Assembly: GCA_021292165.1 (NCBI GenBank)
Contig: JAHFWL010000180.1
Location: forward strand, 16,001-80,000
DNA length: 64,000 nt
Direction of reading: 5' to 3'
DNA from: Shinisaurus crocodilurus
Taxonomy: Eukaryota > Chordata > Lepidosauria > Squamata > Shinisauridae
Shown: positions 1 through 10,518 of the stretch, piece after piece
Position numbering within the stretch: the first letter of the stretch is position 1
How the letters are laid out: the number at the start of each line of letters is the position of its first letter
Notes under the pieces: generated by a model
What the model was told of the DNA's origin: nothing
What the model saw: only the letters and a program-made list of their open reading frames with translations
Database searches by the model: none
Position numbers and translations under genes: made by a program

Positions 1-284
1 TGATTCTGGGCATATCGAAACATCGATAACGTACCTTTTTTTTTTTTACTGTAATTTTTACACTATCCCATCCTGATTGTTCAGATGTGAATGCTGCTTC
101 CATTTGCATTGTTTGCAGATTTTTCCAACTTCCCTGTTAAGTTACAGGCATATATTTTTGTCCACGTGTGCCTTTTCCACGTGTTTATAAAGAAATGTAA
201 ATGGTTTGTGGGCTGATTTTAAATGAACTATCTGTTACAAGGAGCCCTTTTGGCACTAAAACTGCTTGTGCTTGTGGGAGGCCT

Positions 285-430
285 TTGTGGTGTTTGTGGG
301 AGGCCTTTGTGGTGTTTGTGGGAGGCCTTTGCGATACTAAAGGCTGGTGTTTGTGGGAGGCCTTTGCGGTGTTTGTGGGAGGCCTTTGTGGTGTTTGTGG
401 GAGGCCTTTGCGATACTAAAACGGCCGGTG
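285..430. repeat. ~21-bp minisatellite (TTTGTGGGAGGCCTTTG units)
   Basis: About six units of a 21-bp repeat with core GTGGGAGGCCTTTG, some followed by GCGATACTAAA. It is open in several frames, which yields spurious Gly/Cys/Leu-rich ORFs on both strands. Confidence 0.85.
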
Positions 431-506
431 TTTGTTCCACGTTAAGAGAGCCATTCTTGAAGGTTTTTTTCATGAAGTCTGGAGGTGGGTTTTTTTCATG
501 AAGTCT

Positions 507-663
507 AGGGAGGTCGTGGGCTCTCCCACTCTGGAGGCATTCAAGGTGCAGCTGGACAGACATCTGTCAGAGATGCTTTGACCCGGATTCCTGCATTGAG
601 CAGGGGGTTGGACTCGATGGCCTTGTAGGCCCCTTCCAACTCTACTTTTCTATGATTCTATGG
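507..663 (+). mobile_element. CR1 LINE 3' end (subfamily a)
   Basis: 5'-truncated CR1. The end of ORF2 (SPTLEAFKVQLDRHLSEML-like) is followed by the short 3' UTR with GAGCAGGGGGTTGGACTCGA and the octamer tail CTATGATTCTATG that marks CR1. The same tail occurs five more times in this window and in the 5S-SINE. Confidence 0.9.
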
Positions 664-1440
664 TTTGGGCTTGTTCCGCTGCGGTGGGAGCGCAACACCG
701 CCCCGCGGTCCTGTTTCCTTGTCTTGCAAGGCCCATCTTTAACTGAAATGCTTATTGAACGTGGAACGCTGACAGGATTCCTCCGCCGCCCCTGCGTAGG
801 ATCGGGGGGCCTTTACATCACAAAGACAATGGGAAGGCAGCCAAACGGGTAAGGGTGGGCAGGAGGGAGCGGGATGACGGACCCGAGGAGAAATCCATCT
901 CGAGAGAGCCGTGAGGAAGGCAAGAGCAGGGACTCGGGCGAGGCGGCGACAGTCGGCGTCGTTACTTTGAAGGATGAGCGGTTTCTCTGCGAGAAAGTCC
1001 AAATAATCTCTCCCGTCGAGGGAGCGCGGAGGCTGATTGGTGGAGGCGCACACAAAGAGTTTGCCAATCTTTTCCATCGGCAGAGCCCCCCCCCCCCCGG
1101 CTCTCCGCTGAGCACTAACTCTTGGCAGAAAAGAAAATTGGACAGGGCAGGGCCCGGGAGATATTGGGAAAGATGCATCCTCTGTCAGAAGACACGGCTT
1201 GCCGGCGGTGGCGGAGCGCGAGGGGGCCGAGATTAATCCGCACAGGTGGGGTGTCAGTCTGCAGACTGCATCTTCCTCCTTTCAGGGCGAGCATCGCCGT
1301 CACAAATCCTGCTTAATTCTTTCCCCCACCCTGATCGCCCAAGTTAATCAACTAGTTGTTTGCCTAGGTATTTTCTACACTGCCTTTCGGTTTCCGCCAG
1401 CCACCAAGCCGGCTTAACGCTCTCTAAAACGGGGGCGGAA
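664..1440. other. GC/CpG-rich unique block, possible regulatory DNA
   Basis: No repeat family recognised. The block is CpG-rich for this window and holds a CCAAT-type motif (CTGATTGGTGG, about 1032), an E-box CAGGTG (about 1241) and GATTAATCC/TTAATCAAC homeodomain-like sites at 1230-1350. Reading frames of up to about 120 codons occur on both strands but show no recognisable domain. Candidate conserved non-coding DNA; conservation cannot be tested here. Confidence 0.3.
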
Positions 1441-1661
1441 CTGCTTTTAGCCCTAGAGAGTTGAATTCAGTTTCGGAGAAGGTCTCGGGGGGGGGGGGGG
1501 GGGACATTCTGGTGTGGGCGGGGCTGAAGCCAGAAGGGGAGGGCTTCATTTAAAATCAGCCCACAAACCATTTACATTTGGTTTTTGGCCAACATGCCAA
1601 AAATACCAGCTCATTTAAGCTTAAAACTCTTAATGCAAGTAACCGGCAGCAGTGTGGCAAG

Positions 1662-1912
1662 AGGCAGGGTGGTGTAGTGGTTAGAGTGTTGGGCCGGGAC
1701 TCGTGAGATCCAGGTTCTAGTCCCCGACACAGCCGTGAAGCTCCCTGGGTGACTTTGGGCCAGTCACTGAATCTCAGCCTAACCCTACCTCACGGGGTTG
1801 TTGTGAGGAGAAAATGGGAGAGGAGGAGGAGGAGGAGGAGGATTATGTAAGCTGCCTTGGGTTCCTTGCAGGAAAAAAAGGCGGGATATAAGCATAATAG
1901 ATAGATAAATAA
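1662..1912 (+). mobile_element. Sauria SINE
   Basis: tRNA-derived head with A box (TGGTGTAGTGGTTAGAGTG) and B box (GGTTCTAGTCCCC). The body is CTGGGTGACTTTGGGCCAGT, then the BovB-like end TGTTGTGAGGA ... GCCTTGGGTTCCTTGCA ... GGCGGGATATAA and a GATA/AAATAAA tail. The 3' end matches RTE/BovB, whose machinery is thought to mobilise these SINEs. Confidence 0.92.
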
Positions 1913-2149
1913 AGATGAGTTTGGAGATAACAGCGGGGATTCCTCTCGGGGGATTCCTCCAGGGGGTGGGGCTAGGAGGCCAAGCCCCGCCCCCTGGAGA
2001 AACTCCGCAAGGCTCTGCGGGCCGAATTAGGCCTGGAAGCCAGAGATTCTGCACCCCAGGTGTAGAATTAGACAGTCGTATCGCTGCCATCTTCGTCCCC
2101 TGGCAGTCACAACGGTAGTTTTGGGTTCATACAGTAACCTTCTGTGCTC

Positions 2150-2297
2150 CATTTGCTGGGGAACATGGGCGGGAGGGTGCTGTCGCACACATGTCCTGCT
2201 TGTGGGATCCCGTGGGCAGCTGGTTGGCCGCTGTGTGAACAGAGTGCTGGACTAGATGGACCCTGGGTCTGATCCAGCAGGGCTCTTCTTATGTTCA
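2150..2297 (+). mobile_element. CR1 LINE 3' UTR (subfamily b)
   Basis: Carries the 3' UTR of the second CR1 subfamily: GGGGAACATGGGCGGGAGGG, CAGCTGGTTGGCCGCTGTG, GGACTAGATGGACC, then the end GGCTCTTCTTATGTTC. Twelve copies or fragments are in this window; the longest (28.7-30.3 kb) shows the CR1-type ORF2 tail. Confidence 0.88.
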
Positions 2298-2299
2298 GT

Positions 2300-2797
2300 T
2301 CCCTGGAATAACCCAGCAGCTGTGTTTCTCCTTCCTTCTTCTCTCTCAGTCTCTCCACACGTACCCCGCACACCTGTTCTGTTGAGAGAGCAGACATGGG
2401 ACGGATGAGATTGATAGACCAAGAGGGGTGTGTGTGTGAGCAAAGTTATCTACAGGGCCACAACATTCTTCAGCGGTTAATGTTTCATCTGCTGCAGTCA
2501 GCAACTTCCTTCCCACGCATCATTCATGCGATGCAAGGGTGGGAGTTTTTTTTTGTTTTTTTTGGTTTTTTTGTGGGTACTCTGGATTTATGGGCTCTAA
2601 TTATTTTAAGAGACTGAAGCTTTAAAGGGCTTCATAAGGAGAGTGGGAGTGTTGTTGGGGCGGGTGGAAAGAATGACTCCTTTAAAACAAAACCCAGGAA
2701 TCGTGATGCTGCTCACACGGGAGAGGACGGCAGCGATCAAAATAACCCGGCTGCCCCGAGGAAGTGTTGGGTGCCGCAAAGTGGAGGACCTTTTCTT
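2300..2797. other. unique stretch, nothing recognised
   Basis: Contains a T-rich run at 2547-2572 and a (TG) tract at 2428-2437. No repeat family or coding signal was recognised. Confidence 0.5.
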
Positions 2798-2937
2798 TTC
2801 TTTTTATTTATTAATCTATGAATTATATTTATATCCCTCCCATTTTCCCCCCGCAAGGAACCCGAGACGGCTCACATAAGCCTCTTCCTCCTCTCTTATT
2901 TGATCCTCGCAACAACAGGGCGAGCAGGAGGTAGGTC
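2798..2937 (-). mobile_element. Sauria SINE, 3' half
   Basis: Minus-strand BovB-type end: ATATTTATATCCC..., GCAAGGAACCCGAGACGGCT and the reverse of TGTTGTGAGGAT, then truncated before the tRNA-like head. Confidence 0.8.
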
Positions 2938-2992
2938 TCCAGATGTTTTGGACTTCCAACTCCCAGAAGTCCAAAAAACATCTGGAGATCTA
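2935..2992. repeat. short palindrome (CTCCAGATGTTTTGGACTT arms)
   Basis: Two inverted arms of about 24 bp, CTCCAGATGTTTTGGACTT and its complement, around CCAACTCCCAG. The arms resemble the middle of the 135-bp hAT MITE found elsewhere here, so this is probably a degenerate relative. Confidence 0.55.
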
Positions 2993-3817
2993 CTTTCTTC
3001 CCTTCCCCTGGCTTCGAGCCAGTGCCCAGAAGGCTTTTTGTACTTCAGGTCCAGCCAGCAGTCGACAACACTGACCCAGGGTCTCTTGTGAAGGCGAAAA
3101 GAGTTATATAGCACTCTCCACACTTAACCCCCCCCCAAAACAAATACCAATACGGCTGATGTTAAAACTAGCATCTCCTATTTCCCCTGACCTGCTTCAA
3201 CCTGGCTTCCAGGCAAACATGGAAACTGAATGTTTTAACTAGAGGTTTTGATCGATTAGCTATGAAACCGCCCATACGCTAACGAAACAGAGCTGGAGAC
3301 CTATTCCAAGTCATCCAAGAAGCCAGCGTTCCCGCACACCATCACAAAAGCGGAAGAAGAAGACAGGACAGGATCCTAACCAGCCACTGGCTGACCGATG
3401 GGAGATGGATACCGGTAGATGGAAGCTCTTTGAGTATCTGGATGAGTCGGCTCCAACTCTTTACCTCGACAGGAGCAGCGAAATGGGTCTATGGTGTGAA
3501 TGCCTGCTTGCAGTAATTTACGTGAAGGAGCACCTAGACCCATATCACGTTGCTGGGAGCTTCGTTGGAGACCCTTCTCTGGGCGCCATCAGCAGCAGAG
3601 TTTAGGAGGACCTTTCTTCTGGTTGTACCCCATGTGAAACCCCCTCCCAAGACAGAAATTCTCCCTGGCACCATCTTTGTTATTACTTAGGTACCACCAG
3701 GCAATATCTGTCCTGTTTATCCAGGATTCTGGTGGTAAATTTTGGCAGCTGGTTTTAAATTTGCTGTGATTCAGTTTCTTGCTTTTTTACTGGGGTAGTT
3801 TCATTTTAACATCTTTA
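2993..3817. other. unique stretch, nothing recognised
   Basis: No repeat family or coding exon recognised. It includes a poly-C run near 3130 and a 66-codon frame (3405-3605) without a known domain. Confidence 0.5.
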
Positions 3818-4028
3818 TTATTACATCTATCTCCTGCCTTTTTTCCTCTTGCAAGGAACCCAAGGCAGCTTACGTAGTCCTCCTCTCCATTTTATCCTCA
3901 CAACAACCCTCTGAGGTGGGTCAGGCTGAGAGGCAGTGACCGGCACGAAGTCACCCAGTGAGCTTCATGGCCAACTGGGGACTAGAATCCAGATTTCTCC
4001 CAAGCGCCAATCCGCCACACTGGCTCTC
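3818..4028 (-). mobile_element. Sauria SINE
   Basis: Near full-length on the minus strand. It opens with the tail side (ATTACATCTATCTCCTGCC), then CTTGCAAGGAACCCAAGGC, AGTCACCCAGTGAGCTTCAT and the head remnant CCACACTGGCTCTC. Confidence 0.9.
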
Positions 4029-4387
4029 AAACCACATTTGGCGTGTGTAGCTGTTTGTCCAGCAGTAGAATCATTCAGTCGTTTCTTTTTTAAATAAAAA
4101 AAAATCTACATCGTGTCTAAATACCACCGTGCAAATTTACTTGGCTGCCATTGTGATATCTATTCATTCATTCATTTAGTTATTCTTTCAATTTCGTTTT
4201 ATTTGATGGTGTTCAGTATTTTTAGATTGTTTTGTCAAGCCACCTTGAATGTCATCGGGCAGCAGGTCTGGACACACTTTTTTTTTTTTTTAAAAGACTG
4301 ATGAAAATGAAATAATTCACCTGAGTATTACAGAGATGCCAAAGTCTCTAGGACAGAACTGGGTCTATCGTAAGGACATAAGGCGAT

Positions 4388-4515
4388 GGACCAAAGGTGG
4401 CCAACCAGCTGCCCACGGGAAGCCCACAAGCAGGACAGGAGTACACTGGCACCCTCCTGCCCATGTTCCCCAGCAACTGGTGCACGTGGGCAGACTGCCT
4501 CTGGTACTGGAGGGT
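4388..4515 (-). mobile_element. CR1 LINE 3' UTR fragment (subfamily b)
   Basis: Minus-strand piece: TGGCCAACCAGCTGCCCACG, CCCACAAGCAGGACAGGAGT, CCCATGTTCCCCAGCAACTG. It lacks the extreme 3' end. Confidence 0.8.
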
Positions 4516-4518
4516 GAG

Positions 4519-4573
4519 AGGGGCCGCAGCTCTGAGGCAGAGCATGCGCTTTGCATGCGGGAGAACCCCGTTT
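4519..4573 (+). mobile_element. tRNA-type SINE head fragment
   Basis: Matches the head of the tRNA-like SINE seen at 9.57, 51.1 and 61.4 kb: GAGGCAGAGCATGCGCTTTG with the B-box region GAGAACCCCGTTTC. A minus-strand CR1 copy follows directly. Confidence 0.5.
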
Positions 4574-4895
4574 CATAGAATCATAGAAGACGTAGAGTTG
4601 GAAGGGGCCTACCAGGCCATCGAGTCCAACCCCCTGCTCAGTGCAGGAGTCCAGGTCAAAGCATCCCCGACAGATGGCTGTCCAGCCGCACCTTGAATGC
4701 TTCCAGAGTGGGAGAGCCCACCGCCTCCCTAGGTAGTTGCTTCCATTGTCTTATTGCTCTGACCGTCAGGAAATTTCTCCTGGTGTTTAGGCGGAATCTG
4801 GGTTCCTGTCACTTGAGCCCATTATTCCGTGTCCTGCAAACTGGGATGATCGAGAAGAGATCCTGGCCCTCCTCTGTGTGTTTCAATCCCCAGCA
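4574..4895 (-). mobile_element. CR1 LINE 3' end (subfamily a)
   Basis: Starts with the reversed octamer tail (CATAGAATCATAGAA), then GAGTTGGAAGGGGCCTACCA and the reverse-strand end of ORF2. Truncated after about 320 bp. Confidence 0.9.
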
Positions 4896-5099
4896 TCTCC
4901 AGGTAGGAGATCCTGGGGGTTGTGGGATTTCCCCCCATGCTGGCTGGGGAATGCTGGGTGTTGTCTGACTTTTTTCTGTCCTAACCTGTATAGGATCGTG
5001 CCCTGAGTCTGTAAAGTAGATGTCACGCAAGTGTCTAACGTAACTATCTAGGGCATTTATGTATAGGCAGGATATAAATTGAATAAATAAATACCCTCC

Positions 5100-6560
5100 C
5101 TGGATTAATTTTCTGTCTCACGATTTCATCCTTATGGCAGCCTGCAATGGTTATTTCTCATTGCAGAGGTTCTTTTACCATCTTTTGGTGATGGTTTGCT
5201 GCATTTAGATTTATTCTATATTATTATTTTGGGCTGAGGAAAGGGAAGATTGAACACAATATAAATGTAACACACACACGCACAAGAATCAAATAAAAGC
5301 ACCATGGAAATGAGTGGTTTTTTTTTTTTTTAATAGATCTTTAAATTTATGATCAAAATTGTGATTTTTGTGTGCAGGAAATGAGGGCTACGGGCTTTCT
5401 CCAGAGACGAGACGCTTGTGCCAAAAAATGTTGACCATCTCCCCAGGGAGAGAGCTGGAGGCTGGGATAGAGTCATTAAACGTGTCAGTTGCAGCTGGTA
5501 AGAGATTCCACCTCTAAACCACCTGCGTCTTGGTGTGTGTGTGTGTGTGTGTCTGTCTGTCTGCCCATGTGCATTTGCTTTTCAGAACGCAAAAACGCTT
5601 GAGAACAATTAAATGCTTCTAACATTTCCATTTCTTCCCATTTTTTAAAAAAATATTTTTTGCGGGCAGGAATTCTTTTGCATTCCATATGCAGCCAAAA
5701 AAATTAAAGCTCCGTGAGGCTTTAATTTTTGCCGGAGACAGGGAGGCATGGCCGTACGGATCTGAGGAAATCTCTCCCAACCAGTCTGCAACTATGAAAA
5801 CCTCCGTCGAGGAAACATTCTGGGCAAGGAAGAAGTATACTACTTTCTGGCAGACGGAGGGCCTCCTTGAAGTTGAGCAAGAAGTAACCGCTGAGTTAGA
5901 TTTGCAGTGGGATCTCTGGAAAATACTTCCCGGTCATCTTACGTATACACCTGGGGCCCTTCGGAATTTTAAATCTGTTTGGAATGCCCTCCTACAAAAA
6001 AGAAAACCTGCTTTAAGGGTCTTTCCTTGTGGCTGGGATTGACCAAAGTCTCGTACCGAACAAGACTTACACGTAGCTGATCTAAAAACACCGGAAGGGT
6101 GTAGGTTGGGTGTCAGTGCATCGTTTCATCGCCCTGATCTCTTTGCTTGAACGTGGCTTTCTCTGCCAATCTCCCTGGAAATTATTGTTGTGCAACCTGT
6201 TCAAGAGATCCGGGAAGTGATTTTCAGTGAATGTGTACTGTTTGCGGGAGTAGTAACAGCAGAGCCGGCATAACAGTTCAGGTGATTAGCTTTCAGGAGC
6301 CTTATGGTTTTTGTTTTGTTTTGTTTTTAAAAATACAGTGTTACGAAGGCCCAGGAATGGGAAAAGAGTGTAACAAATTGGCGTTTTTCTGGCTGCAAGA
6401 AAGGAAGGACCGTATTCTGTCCACTGGGTGGTGCTGGTGAAACATGATTTGGGTTGCTCCATTGTGGGAGAAAAAGATAGAATGGGTTGCAGCAAGACAC
6501 CGCAACACCCCTTGTTGGCACGGAGAGGTGAGAATAAGACTCATTTCTTTATCCTTGGCA
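5100..6560. other. mostly unique stretch with one (TG)n
   Basis: No repeat family recognised except (TG/TC)n at 5533-5563. A 117-codon frame at 5689-6042 has no recognisable domain, no splice context and ordinary composition; I do not call it a gene. Confidence 0.45.
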
Positions 6561-6565
6561 ATAAT

Positions 6566-7236
6566 TAGGGATGGGCACTGAGCCCGGCACCCGACTCACG
6601 GGGCGCTTGGTGAGCGCTCTTGCCGCGCGATCCGTCCTGAGCACCCCGCTCGCGCCAGCTGAGACGCTCGCTGAGGTGTCCGGCGGACTTCCAGGTTCCA
6701 GCGTTACGTTTTTTCACGTAAAAAACGTCAACTTCCGGGTTCCGGCACCACGCCATTTACGTAAAGTATAGCGTGGTGTGGAGAGAAAGCCTGATCACAC
6801 ACGGCTGAACCCTGACATATTTCCCCCCTTTTCGCTGCCACCCCTCTTCCCCCCATCTTTCTTGCATAATCCCCACCCGGGGGACAGGAGACACAGTTCT
6901 GGGCAGACGGGTTGTACGTGGCCCCATCTGCATGGCTACATCTGCATGCCCTCAATAGGGCGCATTTACAAACGGCCGCAATTTGCATAAATGCCGTTTT
7001 TACTGTTTACTACACTATACTGTACGTAAATGGCGTAAATGCCGGAAGTTGACATTTTTTAACGTGAGAAAATGTAGTGCCGGAACCTGGAAGTCACTTT
7101 CCCCGGCTCGGCTTGTGAGGACGTGAGCCGAGCTGGGGAAAGGTAAGTCGAGTGGAGCTCGGAGGGGGGGTCGAGCGGGGAGAGTTTGCCCTGCTTCCAC
7201 CCCCCACCCCCCGATCGAGCTCCGTGCACATCCCTA
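6566..7236. mobile_element. palindromic DNA element with TAGGGATG ends
   Basis: Starts TAGGGATGGGCAC and ends GTGCACATCCCTA, so it has 13-bp imperfect terminal inverted repeats. Inner arms form a second palindrome: ACGTCAACTTCCGG near 6725 and GCCGGAAGTTGACA near 7040. The core ACGGCCGCAATTTGC (about 6972) recurs in the 9.07-9.45 kb element. Ends of this kind occur in hAT-type elements. No clean 8-bp target duplication is visible. Confidence 0.65.
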
Positions 7237-7241
7237 TGTTG

Positions 7242-7271
<30 letters not shown>
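7237..7271. repeat. (CA)n microsatellite
   Basis: About 15 CA units directly after the palindromic element. Confidence 0.95.
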
Positions 7272-7273
<2 letters not shown>

Positions 7274-7484
7274 ATGGAGGGTTATTCATGGCAGATTTTT
7301 CAGCTTTTATCTGAAACTTTATTGGAGCTATCCATGGTGGTGAACATATTTTTGGGTGGTGGTGGTGGTGGGTGGAGTTCAGCACCATGGACAGCTCCGA
7401 TAAAGGTCCAAAGAACCGCTGAAAAACCTGCAGTGGATAAGGAGCCCTGCCAAAATAGGAGTCGCCAGCCTCCCCTGGATATAT
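7272..7484. mobile_element. long-palindrome MITE, family P
   Basis: Two inverted arms of about 90 bp. The left arm has GGAGCTATCCATGGTGGTGA and the right arm CAGCACCATGGACAGCTCC. The element ends GTCGCCAGCCTCCCCTGG. Family P recurs about fourteen times here. Its ends (CAGGGGAGGC) and imperfect 8-bp flank matches at other copies suggest a hAT-type MITE. Confidence 0.75.
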
Positions 7485-7489
7485 TCCCT

Positions 7490-8185
7490 GCATGCTCCAT
7501 TACGTGGCAATCCCATTTTTGCGGGCTTAAGATTTCATCTTTTACGGATATGCACCATGATTGCTTTTCCTTTCAAGTGGGCCAGTTCTCACGAATGGAG
7601 CAGACACGGTGAGAAGTGGGTTGCGTAGATTCCCTCTTTCATCTGGGCGCGTGGCGGTCGTCTGATGACTGCTTTGTCATGCTGCTAGTCCAGTTTCCTA
7701 GCCGGCTCAAAGGAACTGCGCTGTTAAGATTTCTAGTCTGCTCTTCCTCAAAAGATCAGGTGGTGTAAACACATTAAAAAAAAGAAAAGAAAAAGAAAAG
7801 CTTACGTTTTTGTTATTTCAGATCAAAATGTCAGTGCCTGCTTTGTGTAGATCCTGGCTCTCCATAGCTCTCCCATTCCCCCGTCACTTCTCAGTGTCTT
7901 CATCTTTCTATTCTTCCCCACATTCCTCTGCAGGTGTGCACAGCAGAAGAGATCTCTGCCCCAAGGTGCACACAGTCTAAAATTCAACACAGGAGGCCAG
8001 TGCAGGGAGGTGCATTCTGTCCCATTCTGTTAGAGTAGAACACACTCCAATATTTCTGGGCTTCACTCCAAAATGCTCACTTGAAACTATTTTTGTTTGT
8101 TTGTTTGTTTTTTCAAAGTTAGGGAATGCGGCATCCCAAGAAATAAAGTCCTGACCATGAGGCTTAGCCCTAGCTGAATTTAGAA
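7490..8185. other. unique stretch, nothing recognised
   Basis: A-rich run at 7775-7800 and a (GTTT)n tract at 8093-8112. No repeat family or exon recognised. Confidence 0.5.
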
Positions 8186-8187
8186 TA

Positions 8188-8580
8188 ATAGAAGAGTTGG
8201 AAGGGGCCTACAAGGCCATCGAGTCCAACCCCCGGCTCAATGCAGGAATCCAGGTCAAAGCATCCCTGACAAGTGACTGTCCAGCTGCATCTTGGATGCC
8301 TCCAGGGTGGGAGAGCCCACCACCTCCCTAGGTCATTGGTTCCATTGTCGTATTGCTCTAGCGGTCAGGAAGTTTTTCCTGATGTTCAGCCAGGATCTGT
8401 CTTCCTGTAACTTGAGCCTATGATTCCGTGTCCTGCGCCCTGGGATGGTCGAGAAGAGATCCTGGCCCTCCTCTGTGTGACAGCTTTCCAAGCACTTGAA
8501 GAGCGCTGTCATTTCTCCCCTCAGTCTTCTCTTCTGGAGGCTAAACATGCCCAGTTCCTTCCGTCTCTCCTCATAAGTTG
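8188..8580 (-). mobile_element. CR1 LINE 3' end (subfamily a)
   Basis: Minus strand. GAGTTGGAAGGGGCCTACAA and the 3' UTR are followed by the reversed ORF2 tail. The decoded peptide keeps CR1 signatures such as MFSLQKRRLRGEMTALF and CHTEEGQDLFS. Confidence 0.92.
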
Positions 8581-8945
8581 TTTATATGTTGTTTTCCTTC
8601 CTGAGATTTGCTACCTAGCAGAGGTAGGCTCGATAATAGTATCCTTAAAACCCTGAGATGGAATGATCCCATAGTTATACAGTGCCTTCTTGTTGTAAAG
8701 GATCAGTGAGGCTGTCCTAGGCGTATGAAAAGTTAATAGTAATCTTTTAGTCAGTTGACAGTTTTGCACACATTTAACTAGGGTCAAGTCAACATGTCAA
8801 GGAGGAAGGTTTCAAATCAGTTTTCATTTGAACAGGTTCCCCGTCCCCATCCCCCCCGCCCAAAATAAGAAAAAGAGAAACCCGCTTGAGTTCTGTGGAA
8901 AAGATCTCAAGAGGTTTCCCGTCTTCATCACCTCTCGGAAGCCAT

Positions 8946-9500
8946 GGAGAGGCGGGTGGCTCTAATGTCAGTGGGGTGGTGTATCCGCTCCAAGTTTTAG
9001 TCTGAACTTGAAAGGAGCGATCCATGGTACTGGACCAGTTTTGGGGATAGGGTTCAGCACTTTATTATATAGGGATGTGTGAGAACTTCATTCAGGGGGC
9101 GGAAGTCCGGCAAACTCACCGGGCTCGACCCCCCCAAACCCCGTCCCTCCTACCTGGTTCCCCGGCTCAACTCGTGTTCCCCTGAGCTGAGGACGTGACT
9201 TCCGGGTCCCCGGCGGGCCACTTTTGACATAGAAAATGCCGTAAGATACGCCCAAAACGGCCGCAATTTGCGCAAGTCACGCAAATGGCGGCCGCCTTTG
9301 ACGTATCTTACGCCATCTCCTAACGTAAAAAGCGGCCCGCCAGCAACCCAGACGCCCACTGAGCATCTCGGTGCGCGTCCGACCTTGGCTCGGCTCGGCG
9401 GACACCGCAGCAGCGTTCGCCGAGCGTCTGGCGGGTTGGGTGGTGGGCAACGGATCGCTCCTTGAAAGTTCAGAATGCAATCCGGAGTCGATACATCGAT
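8946..9500. mobile_element. family P MITE split by a second element
   Basis: Left half at 8946-9060 (GGTGGCTCTAATGTCAGTGG ... GGGTTCAGCAC). Right half at 9447-9500 (GGATCGCTCCTTGAAAGTTC). The two join to the arrangement of intact P copies. The gap holds the TAGGGATG element listed next. Confidence 0.6.
9068..9445. mobile_element. TAGGGATG-type palindromic element, right end lost
   Basis: Begins TAGGGATGTGTGAG. Its core is an inverted repeat: GCCGTAAGATACG near 9238 and CGTATCTTACGCC near 9302, around ACGGCCGCAATTTGCGCA. The last motif is shared with the 6566-7236 element. No matching right terminus is visible. Confidence 0.55.
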
Positions 9501-9574
9501 ACACAGGCTCCACTGAAGCCGGAAGTCATTCGTGCTTCGGGAACGGGGCCCCAGTGTGTAGGATTTTACCCTGG

Positions 9575-9787
9575 AGACAGAGCTGCAGGGCAGGGCCGTC
9601 TGCTTTGCATGCAGACGGTCCCGGGTTTCATCCCTGGGTTCACCGTGGGATCAGGCAGCAGGGTGATGCAAAAGACCCTTTTGAAAACCCCGGACAGCCT
9701 TTGCTCCCAGTCACTGCAGACAAATACGGAGCTAGATGGACTCACAGTCCGTCTCCGTGCAAGGCAGCTCTCTTACGTTTCTATGTC
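9575..9787 (+). mobile_element. tRNA-type SINE with CR1-b-like tail
   Basis: The head carries TCTGCTTTGCATGCAGACGG and a B box in CCCGGGTTTCATCCC. The body is GGACAGCCTTTGCTCCCAGT. The tail GAGCTAGATGGACTCACAGT...AAGGCAGCTCTCTTACGT parallels the 3' end of the second CR1 subfamily. Confidence 0.75.
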
Positions 9788-9899
9788 CCTGTTTAATAAA
9801 TGCAACCCTGTAATTGGATCATTGCCTTCTCCTCCCCCCAGTTAATTTCCTGGGTATTTTTAAATGTCAAAAATTTATTTTCTTATAATCCCCCCCTCT

Positions 9900-9956
9900 C
9901 ATTATTATTATTATCATCATCATCATCATTATTATTATTATTATTATTATTATTTT
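9900..9956. repeat. (ATT)n/(ATC)n microsatellite
   Basis: Trinucleotide tract, ATT then ATC then ATT. Confidence 0.95.
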
Positions 9957-9959
9957 GGC

Positions 9960-10515
9960 CTTGAGCCTGAATATAATTGTCCTTGTAATGTAACTGTAAA
10001 AATAAAATTAAAATTAAAACATCCCTCTCCCAGCTCCGTATCATAAAGGAGAACATTAATTGTCACTTTTTGTGCACATCAGCAAGATCAGAAACACGCT
10101 CTCTGATTACTTGGGTTTTGTACACGGCCGTTCTTTGGTACCCCGACGAAGAAGTAACAATTCTCTGACTGCAATTTGAAAGTCACTTTTGTCATCCCTG
10201 TTGTCTCGTCACGGATTCGTTTCATGGATTCGTCTTTACCCCCCCCCCCAAAGAAAAGGGGGGGGGAAGAAGAAAGCTCCCGATCTAAATGTTTCTGGGT
10301 GTTGTCTTTTGTTTTGTTTTGCAATCTCGTCTCTGAAATGCTCCTCCAGTAATCGAAGCATCTCTGAAGACCAAAATAAAATTTAAAACGTTGCCTCAAT
10401 TAAGTCCAGTAGACTCTCTTGATGTCCTTTGTGCTGTTGCGGTGCAGACAAATCTAAGGAAATCTTTCATGTCCCGGTTTTAAGCATTCCGTCTGGAGAT
10501 GTAGAACCTTCTCAG
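9960..10515. other. unique stretch, nothing recognised
   Basis: Poly-C followed by AAAG and poly-G at 10238-10270. No repeat family or exon recognised. Confidence 0.45.
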
Positions 10516-10518
10516 GGA

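Larger units (their letters stand above)
192..1580. repeat. 35-bp inverted repeat flanking a 1.35-kb GC-rich block
   Basis: Positions 192-226 and about 1546-1580 are inverted copies of one 35-bp sequence that contains GGTTTGTGGGCTGATTTT. The flanks do not show a clear target duplication. Inside lie a G-rich minisatellite, a CR1 tail and a GC-rich unique block. It may be a DNA transposon with short terminal repeats or two solo repeats in opposite orientation; neither is proven. Confidence 0.5.

Noticed and set aside
5689..6042. 117-codon plus-strand frame in unique DNA
   Set aside because: No recognisable domain, no splice-site context and no second exon. Length is within chance expectation for 64 kb.
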